Shown here piece by piece: positions 1 to 8,691 of a stretch of DNA of 64,000 nucleotides. The position numbers and the translations under genes are program-made. Source of the stretch: Parvimonas sp015257355 (GTDB lineage Bacteria > Bacillota > Clostridia > Tissierellales > Peptoniphilaceae); the NCBI RefSeq assembly GCF_050262165.1, contig NZ_CP189844.1, one strand, 5' to 3'. Numbering within the stretch: position 1 is the first letter of the stretch; every line of letters begins with the position of its first letter. The notes beneath the pieces are model-generated. The model had not been told where the DNA came from. It worked only from the letters and a program-made list of their open reading frames with translations, and made no database searches.

Positions 1-1123
1 CGTCTAAATTTTCAAATTCTTTAAGAGCAGTCTCATCAAGTGGAACAGTTGGATTATTAGCATCATATTTTGGAAAACTATCCATTGCAATAATATCACC
101 ATTTGTTACATCTGATACTATAATACTTAATTTTATTGGCTTTTCTAAATCAAAATACTGTTTTCCATAATCCGAAACATATTTTTGAATTGTGCTATCA
201 ATGGTTAAGTATAAATCTTTTCCATCTTTTGCTTCTACTACATCTTCTACTGATTTATTAAGGCTTTCTCTAATAACTCTCTTTGAGCCATTAGTTCCAG
301 CTAAAGAATTATTTAAATAATTTTCGATTCCACTTTGTCCACCATTTTCACTGGCATGACCAATAACAAAAGGTGCTAAAGTTCCGTCTACATAAGTTCT
401 ACTTTGTTCTATTTCTACACTAATAATAGAAGAATTTATATCTTTAATTTCTTTAGCTACTTCAGGGCTAATACTCTTTTTAATTTTAAAATTCGTTCCT
501 CTATCAGCTCTATCAAATACTTTTTTCTTATCAAGCTCAAGAGCAGAAAATATTTCATCTAATTTCTTTTCTTCTGTTTCTCTAGCTTTTTGAGAATAAA
601 GTTTAAATTTATCATATTCTAAAATAGAAAAATAAACTTCTTTACTATTATTGACACTTATAATAAGAGAATTTTTAGATTTCACAACAGAATTTTGTTC
701 TTCTGTTATATCTTTTTTAATTAATAAATTATTATATTGATCAGCTTTTTCAAAAATTTCTTCTTTATTTAATTGTAAAATATCAAAAATTTTATCTAAT
801 TTTTCCGTCTCAGCATCTTTATTTTTTCCTGTAGACTTTTTATAACGATTATAATCAAAAGTTGAAAAATACCCATTATAGACACTAATACTCTTTGCTA
901 ATATATTTCCATTTCTATCAAAAATAGAACCTCTTTTAGCTTCAAGTTCTGTATAACTAACAGAATCTTTAAATTCTTCAACACTATATTTATTTCCTGA
1001 ATATAATTGTAAATATGCCAATTTAGTAATTATTATACTGAAAAGTATTATAAATACAAAAAATAAAACAGCCGAACGAGAAGAGACTGTTTTATTTTTA
1101 ATACTATATTTCCTATTTTTCAT
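1..1123 (-). CDS. Class B penicillin-binding protein, C-terminal part cut by window edge
   Basis: N-terminal 374 residues of a bitopic peptidoglycan transpeptidase of the FtsI/PBP2B/SpoVD type. A short basic cytoplasmic tail is followed by one membrane segment (about residues 17-36) and the dimerisation-domain motif RGSIFDRNGNILA (64-76). A later stretch with GHASENGGQSGIE and GTNGSKR leads towards the transpeptidase domain; the SxxK, SxN and KTG motifs lie beyond position 1. It is last in the visible mraZ-rsmH-ftsL order, where ftsI/pbpB normally sits, so septal PBP is the best guess. Unusual: residues 85-163 and 164-242 are a tandem duplication (separate entry). A repeat element separates it from the ftsL-like gene. 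Confidence 0.85.
   Translation of the reverse strand, partial: MKNRKYSIKNKTVSSRSAVLFFVFIILFSIIITKLAYLQLYSGNKYSVEEFKDSVSYTELEAKRGSIFDRNGNILAKSISVYNGYFSTFDYNRYKKSTGKNKDAETEKLDKIFDILQLNKEEIFEKADQYNNLLIKKDITEEQNSVVKSKNSLIISVNNSKEVYFSILEYDKFKLYSQKARETEEKKLDEIFSALELDKKKVFDRADRGTNFKIKKSISPEVAKEIKDINSSIISVEIEQSRTYVDGTLAPFVIGHASENGGQSGIENYLNNSLAGTNGSKRVIRESLNKSVEDVVEAKDGKDLYLTIDSTIQKYVSDYGKQYFDLEKPIKLSIIVSDVTNGDIIAMDSFPKYDANNPTVPLDETALKEFENLD
398..871 (-). repeat. Tandem 79-residue intragenic duplication in the PBP dimerisation region
   Basis: Two adjacent 237-bp units (635-871 and 398-634) encode related segments. Matching landmarks are YFSTFDYNRYK / YFSILEYDKFK, ETEKLDKIF / EEKKLDEIF, LNKEEIFEKAD / LDKKKVFDRAD, IKKDI / IKKSI and NSLIISV / SSIISV. 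They occur at a constant offset of 79-80 residues. The DNA copies have diverged, so the duplication is not recent. Confidence 0.8.
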
Positions 1124-1141
1124 TTAAACTCCCCTTGTCTA

Positions 1142-1219
1142 AGTTTAATAAGAACCCCACCCATTCCTTGATGCTTAGCATCGGGTGGGCTCCTGGGAAC
1201 CTTGTTGTTAAACAACAAA
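1142..1219 (+). repeat. Intergenic double-hairpin repeat, copy 1
   Basis: Outer stem CCCACCC (1156-1162) pairs with GGGTGGG (1183-1189) around an inner GATGC-TTA-GCATC hairpin (1170-1182). A CTCCTGGGAACC stretch and a second palindrome, TTGTTGTTAAACAACAA (1202-1218), follow. The same architecture recurs at 8587, 30851, 31624 and, inverted, at 60431. It lies between the ftsL-like gene and the PBP gene and codes for nothing I can see. Confidence 0.8.
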
Positions 1220-1224
1220 ATAAA

Positions 1225-1590
1225 TTATTTAATCTTATCTAAATATCTAACTTGTTCTTTTTTTGGAAAATCCATATTATAATTAAGTCTTGCAATCTTT
1301 GCAATTCTATCAACAGATTTATAAGGCTCAAGTTTCATATTATGATCATCTCTTTCTGTTTCTAACGAGCGAATTTCAGAGTTTAGTGTATTTATTATTC
1401 TATTTTGTTGAGCAATATTTAGATATCCATATAAAATCACTACACTAAACAAAACTGTAACAGTTATCAATGAGATAAGTGCAATGTTTTTATATAAACT
1501 GGATTCTCTGGTAATTCCGTAGGCTTTTTTGTTTTGCTCCGAAATTCTCTCGCCTGAAACGTTAATATATTTTACTTGAGCCATGCTCAT
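1225..1590 (-). CDS. ftsL: FtsL-like septum protein
   Basis: A 121-residue bitopic protein with a polar N-terminus, one membrane helix (roughly residues 37-58, rich in I, L and V) and an extracytoplasmic segment with coiled-coil character (NTLNSEIRSLETERDD). This matches FtsL/DivIC-type divisome proteins in size and topology. The family has little sequence conservation, so the assignment rests on topology and position between rsmH and the PBP gene. I chose the ATG at 1590 (MSMAQVKYI) because it lies 9 bases after AGGAGG. An earlier in-frame ATG abuts the ribosome binding site. The rsmH stop codon lies just before that site, indicating a tight operon. Confidence 0.65.
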   Translation of the reverse strand: MSMAQVKYINVSGERISEQNKKAYGITRESSLYKNIALISLITVTVLFSVVILYGYLNIAQQNRIINTLNSEIRSLETERDDHNMKLEPYKSVDRIAKIARLNYNMDFPKKEQVRYLDKIK

Positions 1591-1603
1591 ATAAATCATC
1601 CTC

Positions 1604-2536
1604 CTAATACTTTGAACAAACCCTTAATTTTGAACTTTTTGATCTTGGGTTTTTTTCCATTTCTTCTTTAGAAGGCACTAGTGGTTTTTTAGTTATAATC
1701 TTTATCTTTGGCTTATTATTACAAACACAAACATATAATTCCTTTGGACAAATACATCCTCTAGCCAAGTCTTTAAATGAATCTTTCACTATTCTATCTT
1801 CTAAAGAGTGAAAAGTTATTATACATAATCTACCATTTTCATTTAATCTTTCCACTATATCAGGGATTACATTTTTTATTACCTCAAGTTCTCTATTAAC
1901 CTCAATCCTAATTGCTTGAAACACTCTTTTTGCAGGATGTCCACCTTTAGCTCTAACAGATTTTGGAATAGCCCTTTCAATAATATCGACTAATTCAAAA
2001 GTAGTTCTTATTAACTTTTCTTTTCTATAATTAACTATAAATTCTACAATTCTTTTCGTCCATTTTTCTTCACCATAGTTATAAAAAATATATTCCAAAT
2101 CATCAGAATTGTAAAAATTTACAACGTCAAATGCTGTTTTTTTAAGATCTCTGTCCATTCTCATATCCAATGGAGCATCAATCATATAAGAAAAACCTCT
2201 TTGTCCATTATCTATTTGATATGAAGAAACTCCAATATCTAATAAAACACCATCAACTTTTTCTATCTCAAAATAATCCAATATTTCTTTAAAATTTTCA
2301 AAGTTACTTTTATAAAATAGAACATTATTTGAAACTTTTAAAAGTCTATCTTTGGCAACAGATAAAGCCTCTTCATCTTGGTCAACACAAATTAGTTTTC
2401 CATTTTTTATTCTTTTTAAAATTTCAGTTGAATGGCCTGCACCACCAACAGTTAAATCTACATAAATTCCATCTGGTTTTATATCTAGGTTATCTATTAC
2501 TTCATCCAACATTATTGGTATGTGATTAAATTCCAT
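1604..2536 (-). CDS. rsmH: 16S rRNA (cytosine-1402 N4)-methyltransferase
   Basis: 310 residues, typical length for RsmH (MraW), which methylates N4 of C1402 of 16S rRNA with SAM. The N-terminal HIPIMLDEV and the SAM-binding stretch VDLTVGGAGHS are characteristic, as are LDIGVSSYQID, RGFSYMIDAPLDMRMD and the C-terminal RLCIITFHSLEDRIVK. A pair of Cys clusters (GCICPKELYVCVC) near residue 270 fits the family. It sits between mraZ and ftsL as in most Firmicute dcw clusters, 11 bases after mraZ. Confidence 0.97.
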   Translation of the reverse strand: MEFNHIPIMLDEVIDNLDIKPDGIYVDLTVGGAGHSTEILKRIKNGKLICVDQDEEALSVAKDRLLKVSNNVLFYKSNFENFKEILDYFEIEKVDGVLLDIGVSSYQIDNGQRGFSYMIDAPLDMRMDRDLKKTAFDVVNFYNSDDLEYIFYNYGEEKWTKRIVEFIVNYRKEKLIRTTFELVDIIERAIPKSVRAKGGHPAKRVFQAIRIEVNRELEVIKNVIPDIVERLNENGRLCIITFHSLEDRIVKDSFKDLARGCICPKELYVCVCNNKPKIKIITKKPLVPSKEEMEKNPRSKSSKLRVCSKY

Positions 2537-2547
2537 AATTAAATCCC

Positions 2548-2979
2548 TTAAAAATCAAGACCATCAAATTTTTCAGACATAATATCGTCGTTACTATATT
2601 CAGCTTGACTATATTCATCCCATTTTTCTTTAGACCAAATTTCAATTCTGTCGGAAACACCAATAATCATTACATCTCTTTCGATTCCGGCAAATTCACG
2701 TAGATTTTTGTTTACAACAAATCTTCCTTGTTTATCTAAGTCAGAATTCATAGCACAACTACAAAAGAATCTAGTAATTGAACGCACGTCTTTTTTACTA
2801 AAACCCTTTGAATTAAGCTGTTCTGTAAATTCAGTCCATTTTTGTTCAGTAAAAACAAATAGACAGCCTTCAAGACCACGAGTAACTATAAAATTAGATC
2901 CTAACTCATTTCTGAATTTTGATGGCATAATCAATCTGCCTTTATCATCTAAAGTATGTGGAAAATCTCCTAAAAACAA
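2548..2979 (-). CDS. mraZ: MraZ transcriptional regulator, probable TTG start
   Basis: MraZ is the AbrB-like DNA-binding regulator that opens the dcw cluster. Both swapped-hairpin repeats are visible: DDKGRLIMPSKFR near the N-terminus and DKQGRFVVNKNLREF in the second half. An in-frame ATG at 2985 is only 2 bases from the AGGAGG. The TTG at 2979 has 8-base spacing and gives MFLGDFPHTLDDKG, which lines up with the usual MFMGEY start of the family, so I take TTG. The protein is then 143 residues, the usual size. Three 10-bp-spaced boxes upstream suggest autoregulation. Confidence 0.93.
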   Translation of the reverse strand: MFLGDFPHTLDDKGRLIMPSKFRNELGSNFIVTRGLEGCLFVFTEQKWTEFTEQLNSKGFSKKDVRSITRFFCSCAMNSDLDKQGRFVVNKNLREFAGIERDVMIIGVSDRIEIWSKEKWDEYSQAEYSNDDIMSEKFDGLDF

Positions 2980-3005
2980 TGCCATCACCTCCTAAAAATC
3001 TAACT

Positions 3006-3028
3006 CCATTTTACTCCATTTTGTACCA
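3006..3028 (-). promoter_or_regulatory. Candidate MraZ operator: three TGG boxes at 10-bp spacing
   Basis: Read on the minus strand, ATGTGGTAC is followed by AAAATGGAGT twice, putting TGG triplets exactly 10 bp apart (complement CCA at 3026, 3016 and 3006). Published MraZ operators are tandem TGG-containing boxes with 10-bp periodicity next to mraZ. Here they lie between the -10 element and the ribosome binding site. Confidence 0.65.
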
Positions 3029-3047
3029 CATTTTTTGATACATCTAT

Positions 3048-3076
3048 ATTTTATACTATTTTTTCATATATTGCAA
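3048..3076 (-). promoter_or_regulatory. Sigma-A-type promoter of the mraZ operon
   Basis: TTGCAA (3071-3076), 17-bp spacer, TAAAAT (3048-3053), reading toward mraZ and just upstream of the TGG boxes. Confidence 0.6.
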
Positions 3077-3232
3077 CCCTTTTTGCAAAAATTTTTTAAA
3101 AAATAAAAAATACAATTTTATGTTAAAACGTGTATTTTTAAATATTTTATTAATAACTTCAAAAAAAGTGGAGGAAAATTCCTAAATTTTTTTTAAAAAA
3201 TTATGTTTTTTTTCTATTTTTTTGTAAAAAAA

Positions 3233-3258
3233 AACTACATAGATTAATCTATGTAGTT
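3233..3258 (-). terminator. Terminator after lgt
   Basis: Perfect inverted repeat AACTACATAGATT/AATCTATGTAGTT followed on the minus strand by a T-rich run; 14 bases beyond the lgt stop. Confidence 0.8.
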
Positions 3259-3271
3259 AAATTTATATTAA

Positions 3272-4021
3272 TTATATATCTTTTCCATATTTTCTATTTA
3301 AGAAGAAAAGAATACTTCCTACTATCACTCCAAAAAGTGATAAAACTTGTGAAACTCTGAAACCTAAGAACATTAAACTATCTGTTCTTAATCCTTCAAC
3401 AAAAAATCTTACAATTCCATACAAAATTGCGTAGAAAAGTATTATCTCACCTTTTTTCTTTTGATATTTTCTGATATAAATCATTAGAAATATAAAAATC
3501 AAGAAATTTCCTATTGATTCATATAAGAATGTTGGATGATATTTTTTTCCATCAATTATTACCGCCCAAGGTAATGTTGTTTCAGTGCCATGAGCTTCTT
3601 GATTTATAAAATTACCCCATCTTCCAATTGCTTGTCCAAGAATAAGCCCTGGAGCGCATACATCAGCTAAATCTCTAAAATCAATTTTATTATATTTACT
3701 AAAAAAGTAAACCACAATTATAGCCCCGATAACTGCGCCATATATAGCTAATCCACCTTCTCTAATATTTATCATTGATTTGAAATTACCTTTATATTTA
3801 TCCCACTCAAATATTACATAGTATATTCTTGCTCCTATAACACTTATAGGTAATGCAAAAAGCAATAAATTAGAAATATCATCTTCTTTTATATTTCTAA
3901 GTTTTGAGTTTTTTGTAGCTACAAAAAGTCCTGCCATAATTCCAAAACAAATAATAATGGCATACCACATTATATCTACTCCAAAAAGAGAAAATGCAAC
4001 TCTGTCAATTTTTACTTCCAT
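3272..4021 (-). CDS. lgt: Prolipoprotein diacylglyceryl transferase
   Basis: 249 residues, seven predicted membrane segments. Lgt transfers diacylglycerol from phosphatidylglycerol to the lipobox Cys of prolipoproteins in the cytoplasmic membrane. The family signature GRWGNFINQEAHG is present near residue 133, together with GARIYYVIFEW, REGGLAIYGAVIGA and a C-terminal RFFVEGLRTDSL. It is last in a compact unit after nadE, yebC and a DUF1461 gene. At least one client, the binding-protein lipoprotein at 26585, is in this window. Confidence 0.97.
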   Translation of the reverse strand: MEVKIDRVAFSLFGVDIMWYAIIICFGIMAGLFVATKNSKLRNIKEDDISNLLLFALPISVIGARIYYVIFEWDKYKGNFKSMINIREGGLAIYGAVIGAIIVVYFFSKYNKIDFRDLADVCAPGLILGQAIGRWGNFINQEAHGTETTLPWAVIIDGKKYHPTFLYESIGNFLIFIFLMIYIRKYQKKKGEIILFYAILYGIVRFFVEGLRTDSLMFLGFRVSQVLSLFGVIVGSILFFLNRKYGKDI

Positions 4022-4030
4022 ATTTTTCTC

Positions 4031-4663
4031 CTAATTATAATCATAATTTTTCATACTTAAAAAAATATAAATTAAACAAATAACAATCGTTGATATTACT
4101 AGTACATTTAAAAATAACACAAAGAAAAACTCTTCAGGTAATATTCTTATCATTAAGTCTGTTTTATAGTCCAAAAGCCACAAATCATTATTAAAAAATA
4201 ATTTATGGAAATAGATAAAACTATCCGAAAAGAATATAGAACAAACACCAAGAAAAGAAATCACAGAAAGATAAGCTATCAAAATATACTTTTTTATATA
4301 TTTTAAAAATAAATTATCATTTTTAAATATTTTATATAACAATACCATAAACGAAATGATAAATAAAATGAAATAAACTATTCTGTCTAATTTAAAAAGT
4401 TTATATACATCTTCCATATGTGAAATTTCTTTTTCATTGAAATGATTTTTTAAAACTTCTTTATCTCCATTTTTTATAAATTCAACTAACGATTTACTAG
4501 CACTCTCAATCCATTCTTTAGAAAGCCCTGATTCTTCATCAATTTTATATTCTGTATGAAAATTATTATAGTAAGAAATATCTTTAGCCATAAAATCAAT
4601 TGAATATAATAAGATACATAAAATTATACTCAACGAAATCAAAAAAGCAAATATTTTTTTCAT
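4031..4663 (-). CDS. DUF1461 (TIGR01906-type) integral membrane protein
   Basis: 210 residues with an N-terminal hydrophobic segment, an extracellular stretch (about 25-90) and three further membrane segments. The HMEDVYKLF motif, the FIYFHKLFFNNDLWLLD block and the RILPEEFFF end match the uncharacterised TIGR01906/DUF1461 family. No biochemical role is established. It is sandwiched with 1-base and 9-base gaps between yebC and lgt, so it is probably co-transcribed with them. Confidence 0.75.
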   Translation of the reverse strand: MKKIFAFLISLSIILCILLYSIDFMAKDISYYNNFHTEYKIDEESGLSKEWIESASKSLVEFIKNGDKEVLKNHFNEKEISHMEDVYKLFKLDRIVYFILFIISFMVLLYKIFKNDNLFLKYIKKYILIAYLSVISFLGVCSIFFSDSFIYFHKLFFNNDLWLLDYKTDLMIRILPEEFFFVLFLNVLVISTIVICLIYIFLSMKNYDYN

Positions 4664-4664
4664 A

Positions 4665-5408
4665 CTATTCTACATCTAGATCTTCAGGTATTTCCCAATT
4701 ATGGTAAACATTTTGAACATCATCATTATCTTCTAATTGGTCGATCATCTTAACCATTTTTTTAATATTATCTGGATTTGTAATTTGAGAATTATTGCTT
4801 GGTACATATTCTAAGTCACAAGCGCTAAAAGTATATCCCTTTTCTTGCAACGCATCTCTTAATGATATAAAATCAGCAACTTCAGAATATATTGTATATC
4901 CTTCTTCATCAGATTCAAAATCACTTGCCCCATTTTCTAAAGCGAAGTCCATTAATTCATCTTCTTCAGCTTGATCTCTAGAAATTACAATAACTCCTTT
5001 TTTATCAAACATAAATAATACTGAACCATTTTGTCCTAAATTTCCACCATGCTTATCGAATGCATGTCTTACATCTGCAGCAGTTCTATTTCTATTGTCT
5101 GTTAAACATTCAACTACTACTGCTATTCCTTCTGGACCGTATCCTTCATATATTATTGTTTCATAGTTAGAAGAATCTCCATCTCCAGATCCTTTTTTCA
5201 ATGCTCTTTCAATATTATCATTAGGCATATTTTCTGCCTTTGCTTTTTCAATTGCAGTTTTTAATGCAGGATTGTACTCCGGATCTGCTCCACCTTCTTT
5301 AACTGCTACAATTATATAACGAGCAAGTTTTGTAAATATTTTTCCTCTTCTTGCGTCTTCTTTTCCTTTTTTATGCTTAATCGTGCTCCATTTATTATGT
5401 CCTGACAT
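4665..5408 (-). CDS. yebC: YebC/PmpR family protein
   Basis: 247 residues, full length. It starts MSGHNKWSTIKHKKGKEDARRGK, the hallmark of this family, and contains NMPNDNIERALKKG and YEGYGPEGIAVVVECLTDN. YebC proteins were named as transcription regulators; more recent work links them to relief of ribosome stalling at proline-rich stretches. The start codon is 2 bases after the nadE stop, so its ribosome binding site lies inside nadE. Confidence 0.95.
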   Translation of the reverse strand: MSGHNKWSTIKHKKGKEDARRGKIFTKLARYIIVAVKEGGADPEYNPALKTAIEKAKAENMPNDNIERALKKGSGDGDSSNYETIIYEGYGPEGIAVVVECLTDNRNRTAADVRHAFDKHGGNLGQNGSVLFMFDKKGVIVISRDQAEEDELMDFALENGASDFESDEEGYTIYSEVADFISLRDALQEKGYTFSACDLEYVPSNNSQITNPDNIKKMVKMIDQLEDNDDVQNVYHNWEIPEDLDVE

Positions 5409-5410
5409 AA

Positions 5411-6118
5411 TTACCTCCTAAATCCTTTTGCAAAATTTCTTTTATGCTCAGAAATTTTTACCATTCTATTAATTTTTTCTTCTATTCTTTCATCTATTTT
5501 TTCATTATTTATATATTTTTCTAAATCATTATAGGTAAAACCCATTTCGTCTTCATCAGTTTGATCTTCAAATAGACCTGCACTTGGTGGCTTTTGAATA
5601 ATCTTATCTGGAATTTCTAAATATCTTGCCAATTCAAATATTTCTTTCTTAGTAAAATCTACTAATGGCATTAAATCAGATCCACTGTCTCCATATTTTG
5701 TAAAATATCCTACAGTAAATTCTGATTTGTTACTTGTTCCAACGACTAAATATCCTTTTAATTGTGCATAATAGTATAATGTTGTCATTCTAAGTCTTGG
5801 CTTAACATTAGCATAAGCCATTTGATTATCACCTTTTTCAACAACTTCTACAAATTCAGAATATGTTCTTGATAAATCAACTTTAATAGCATTTAAATTA
5901 AACTTGTCAATAACTAACTTTGCATCTATTTCGTCTTCAAAAGAACTATTTATCGGCATCATTATAGCTAAAGATTCATCTCCAAAGGCAAGTTTTGAAA
6001 GTGCAGCAATAACAGCTGAATCAACTCCTCCACTAAGTCCATAAACTATTCCTTTACAATTTGCTTCCTTTACAGAATCTCTGAGCCATTCAACAAGATT
6101 ATCAACTACTTCTTTCAT
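5411..6118 (-). CDS. nadE: NH3-dependent NAD+ synthetase
   Basis: 235 residues. Converts deamido-NAD, ATP and ammonia to NAD+. The PP-loop motif GLSGGVDSAV is at residues 28-37, and GTSNKSEFTVGYFTKYGDSGSDLMPL and KPPSAGLFEDQTDEDEMGF are family blocks around the substrate site. No glutaminase domain is fused, so ammonia must be supplied directly, the usual form in Firmicutes. First gene of the nadE-yebC-DUF1461-lgt run. Confidence 0.96.
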   Translation of the reverse strand: MKEVVDNLVEWLRDSVKEANCKGIVYGLSGGVDSAVIAALSKLAFGDESLAIMMPINSSFEDEIDAKLVIDKFNLNAIKVDLSRTYSEFVEVVEKGDNQMAYANVKPRLRMTTLYYYAQLKGYLVVGTSNKSEFTVGYFTKYGDSGSDLMPLVDFTKKEIFELARYLEIPDKIIQKPPSAGLFEDQTDEDEMGFTYNDLEKYINNEKIDERIEEKINRMVKISEHKRNFAKGFRR

Positions 6119-6254
6119 AATAACACCCCCTTAAAGTCTTTATTAAATATACAAACCAATTATAAGTCTTTACATTTTTAATATTTTCACAAATAGCGCA
6201 AAACTGTAATTATTATACCAAAAAATCAAAAAAAATTCTACAAAAAGTCAAAAA

Positions 6255-6278
6255 AAGCTATGATTTTACTCATAGCTT
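6255..6278 (-). terminator. Terminator after the LicD-type gene
   Basis: AAGCTATGA/TCATAGCTT hairpin followed by a T run on the minus strand. The licD stop codon lies within the first arm. Confidence 0.8.
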
Positions 6279-7167
6279 AGTTTTTTTCTTGATATTCTCT
6301 AAAACTTTTATTTACATCTGCAAGATGAAAATTATGGTGATTTTCTCTTTGGTCTTCTGGTGGCAATTTCATATAATCACCATATAAAACTCTTAAATAT
6401 TCATCATAATTTTCAGGAGCATTAACTTTCAAATCTTCAAAGTCTACTTTTACTCCCGTCCCTAACAAATCTCTTTTAAAAGGCATAATATAAAAATTAT
6501 CTACTAGACAAGCAACATATTCGCAATCTGCAAATTTTGGATTATCTTTTGGAACAGACATTTTTGATATATCTGTCTTTATCTTATTTGGTATTGTTTC
6601 TCCCAATTTATAAACAAACTTTTTACTAAAACCACTTATAGCATTTGAAAAAGCATTAGTATCCGCTTCTTCAAACACAGGTTTTTGTTTAACCCTTAAA
6701 TCCATAACTTTACTTTGACCTTTGATATACCCATCTAGCGGAAAAATATCAATAAATACTCCATGATTTATATCAACATCAATAACATGTTTTTCAAAAA
6801 GAGTTGTATCACTATCCCTAAGTTTTGCAAAATTTAAAGCATACTTTGGATCAGTTTCCATTGTCTGTATAAAATAATTTTCTGGCAAATATTCACTAGC
6901 TTCAGCAATAAATTTATCATAATCTTCTCTCGGCATACAAACATCAACATCATCATCCCAAGGGATAAAGCCTTTATGTCTTATAGCTCCAAGCAAAGTT
7001 CCAAATCCAATATAATATGTTAAGTTCATCTTTTCACAACAAGTAATGAAATTCTTAAGAATTTCTAATTCCTTTTTCTTTAAAGCCTCAAAATCTATAT
7101 CAAATTTTCTCTTTTTGTATTCACTTTTTATTTTCCAAGTATTTTTTGAATCAAATTTAAAAATCAT
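6277..7167 (-). CDS. LicD-family phosphotransferase
   Basis: 296 residues. The block TYYIGFGTLLGAIRHKGFIPWDDDVDVCMPREDYDKF (residues ~50-87; nucleotidyltransferase-fold motif with DDDVD) is diagnostic of the LicD/FKTN family. LicD proteins transfer phosphocholine or related phospho-groups to surface glycans. The acceptor here is unknown, since no licABC or teichoic-acid gene is nearby. Its ATG overlaps the stop of the upstream MFS gene (TAATG), so the two are translationally coupled. Confidence 0.85.
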   Translation of the reverse strand: MIFKFDSKNTWKIKSEYKKRKFDIDFEALKKKELEILKNFITCCEKMNLTYYIGFGTLLGAIRHKGFIPWDDDVDVCMPREDYDKFIAEASEYLPENYFIQTMETDPKYALNFAKLRDSDTTLFEKHVIDVDINHGVFIDIFPLDGYIKGQSKVMDLRVKQKPVFEEADTNAFSNAISGFSKKFVYKLGETIPNKIKTDISKMSVPKDNPKFADCEYVACLVDNFYIMPFKRDLLGTGVKVDFEDLKVNAPENYDEYLRVLYGDYMKLPPEDQRENHHNFHLADVNKSFREYQEKN

Positions 7168-8387
7168 TATTTCTCTTCCTTCGGTAATTGTAACATTATA
7201 ATATAGCCTACAACAAATAGAGGAATAATACCAAGAATAGAATATCTTGGATTATGAGTTATTGTAGTTATCAAACTCATAATAAAAGGTCCTACTATAG
7301 CTGCAAACTTTCCAAATATATTATAGAATCCAAAAAATTCATTTGCATTTTCTTTTGGAATAATCTTTGCATAATAACTTCTACTCAAAGCTTGAATTCC
7401 ACCTTGAGCAGATGCAATAAATGTTGATAAAACAAAAACATGAATAAGATTACTCATAAAATACGCAAAAAAAACGGAAACCATATATGTAATAATTCCA
7501 ACTTTAATCATAGTTTTAGTTCCAAATTTATCTGCTAGCTTTCCATAAATTATAGCAAAAGGAAAGGCTACTATTTGAACATAGATTAAAATACCTAAAA
7601 GAACAAGCGTATTAAATTTATCTGCATCTAAAACGGACTTAGCATATGGTATAACCATTTTTATAATAGTATCTACTCCATCAATATATAAGAAGTAGGA
7701 ACATAAAAATATAACTACTACTTTGTTCTTCTTAATATTTTTTAATGTATGGAAAATTGTTGAAAAACTTTCTTTAACAGGATTAGGAACTGGATCAACT
7801 CCATATACCTGATCTACATTTTTATACATTGGAATCGTAAGTACTAACCACCAAAGTGCCGTTATTATAAAGCCTATTTGATAACCAAGAGGATTTTTCA
7901 TTCCAAAGATTAAAACTGCCCCTAAACAAAACATAAATGGAATTACACTTGCTATGTAACCATAGGCAAACCCTGCAGTGCTAATTTTATCCATTCTTTC
8001 ATCATTTGTTACATCAACTAAAAATGCATCATAAAAAATATTAGAACCTGCAAAAGTTACACTACCTAAAATAAAAAAAGCCATCAATAAAGGTAATCCT
8101 AGTTCACCTGCAAAAGATAAAAATAGTGTAGAAAAAATTGCAATAATTGAAAATAACGTAAATAATCTTTTCTTCATACCTCTAAAATCAGCTATAGTTC
8201 CAAGCACAGGACTAAGAATAGCTATAATAATGCTTGCAAACGAATTATAGTATCCTAAATTCATTTCATTTCCACCAATCATCCCAAAATAAATTGGGAA
8301 TAATGCTGTAGTAATTGCCATAGAATAAGCAGAATTAGCACAATCATATAAAATCCAGCTCAATTCTTTTTTTGAATAACCGAACAT
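7167..8387 (-). CDS. UMF1/Atg22-like MFS transporter
   Basis: 406 residues, 12 predicted membrane helices. The N-terminal ELSWILYDCANSAYSMAITTALFPIYF is typical of the UMF1 (vacuole-effluxer-like) branch of the major facilitator superfamily; GKLADKFGTK and the QGGIQALSRSYYAK loop support this. Substrate unknown. I start at the ATG at 8387, 10 bases after GGAGG. An upstream in-frame extension is hydrophobic but lacks a ribosome binding site. Coupling to the LicD-type gene suggests a shared role in import or salvage of the group LicD attaches, which is speculative. Confidence 0.8.
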   Translation of the reverse strand: MFGYSKKELSWILYDCANSAYSMAITTALFPIYFGMIGGNEMNLGYYNSFASIIIAILSPVLGTIADFRGMKKRLFTLFSIIAIFSTLFLSFAGELGLPLLMAFFILGSVTFAGSNIFYDAFLVDVTNDERMDKISTAGFAYGYIASVIPFMFCLGAVLIFGMKNPLGYQIGFIITALWWLVLTIPMYKNVDQVYGVDPVPNPVKESFSTIFHTLKNIKKNKVVVIFLCSYFLYIDGVDTIIKMVIPYAKSVLDADKFNTLVLLGILIYVQIVAFPFAIIYGKLADKFGTKTMIKVGIITYMVSVFFAYFMSNLIHVFVLSTFIASAQGGIQALSRSYYAKIIPKENANEFFGFYNIFGKFAAIVGPFIMSLITTITHNPRYSILGIIPLFVVGYIIMLQLPKEEK

Positions 8388-8586
8388 ATACTTCCTCCAA
8401 ATAATAAAAATAAATATAATATTCCATTCTAACTTTTTGACTAAAAAAATAATGTGTAAACACATAACTAATATCTAATGAAATAATTGTAAAATAGCCA
8501 TATACCATCATTTTTTAACAAAATCATTATATCATATTTAAAAATTATTGTCTATTATATTATTGTTTATATATTTATAAATATAC

Positions 8587-8650
8587 ATCCCAACATTCCA
8601 CGATGCTTGATAGGGTAGATTTCCTGGAACCTTCTTGTTTCAAAATAAAA
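8587..8650 (+). repeat. Intergenic double-hairpin repeat, degenerate copy 2
   Basis: CCACGATGCTTGATAGGGT and TTTCCTGGAACCTTCTTGTTTC line up with the other copies, but both stems have decayed. The rest of 8388-8691 (about 300 bp) is AT-rich and holds only this copy and the terminator at 8651. Confidence 0.65.
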
Positions 8651-8678
8651 AGAGAAGAAATACTAAAATTTCTTCTCT
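8651..8678 (-). terminator. Terminator after the 3D-domain gene
   Basis: AGAGAAGAAA/TTTCTTCTCT hairpin with T-rich tail on the minus strand, 13 bases beyond the stop at 8692. Confidence 0.8.
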
Positions 8679-8691
8679 ATCTTCATTCAAA

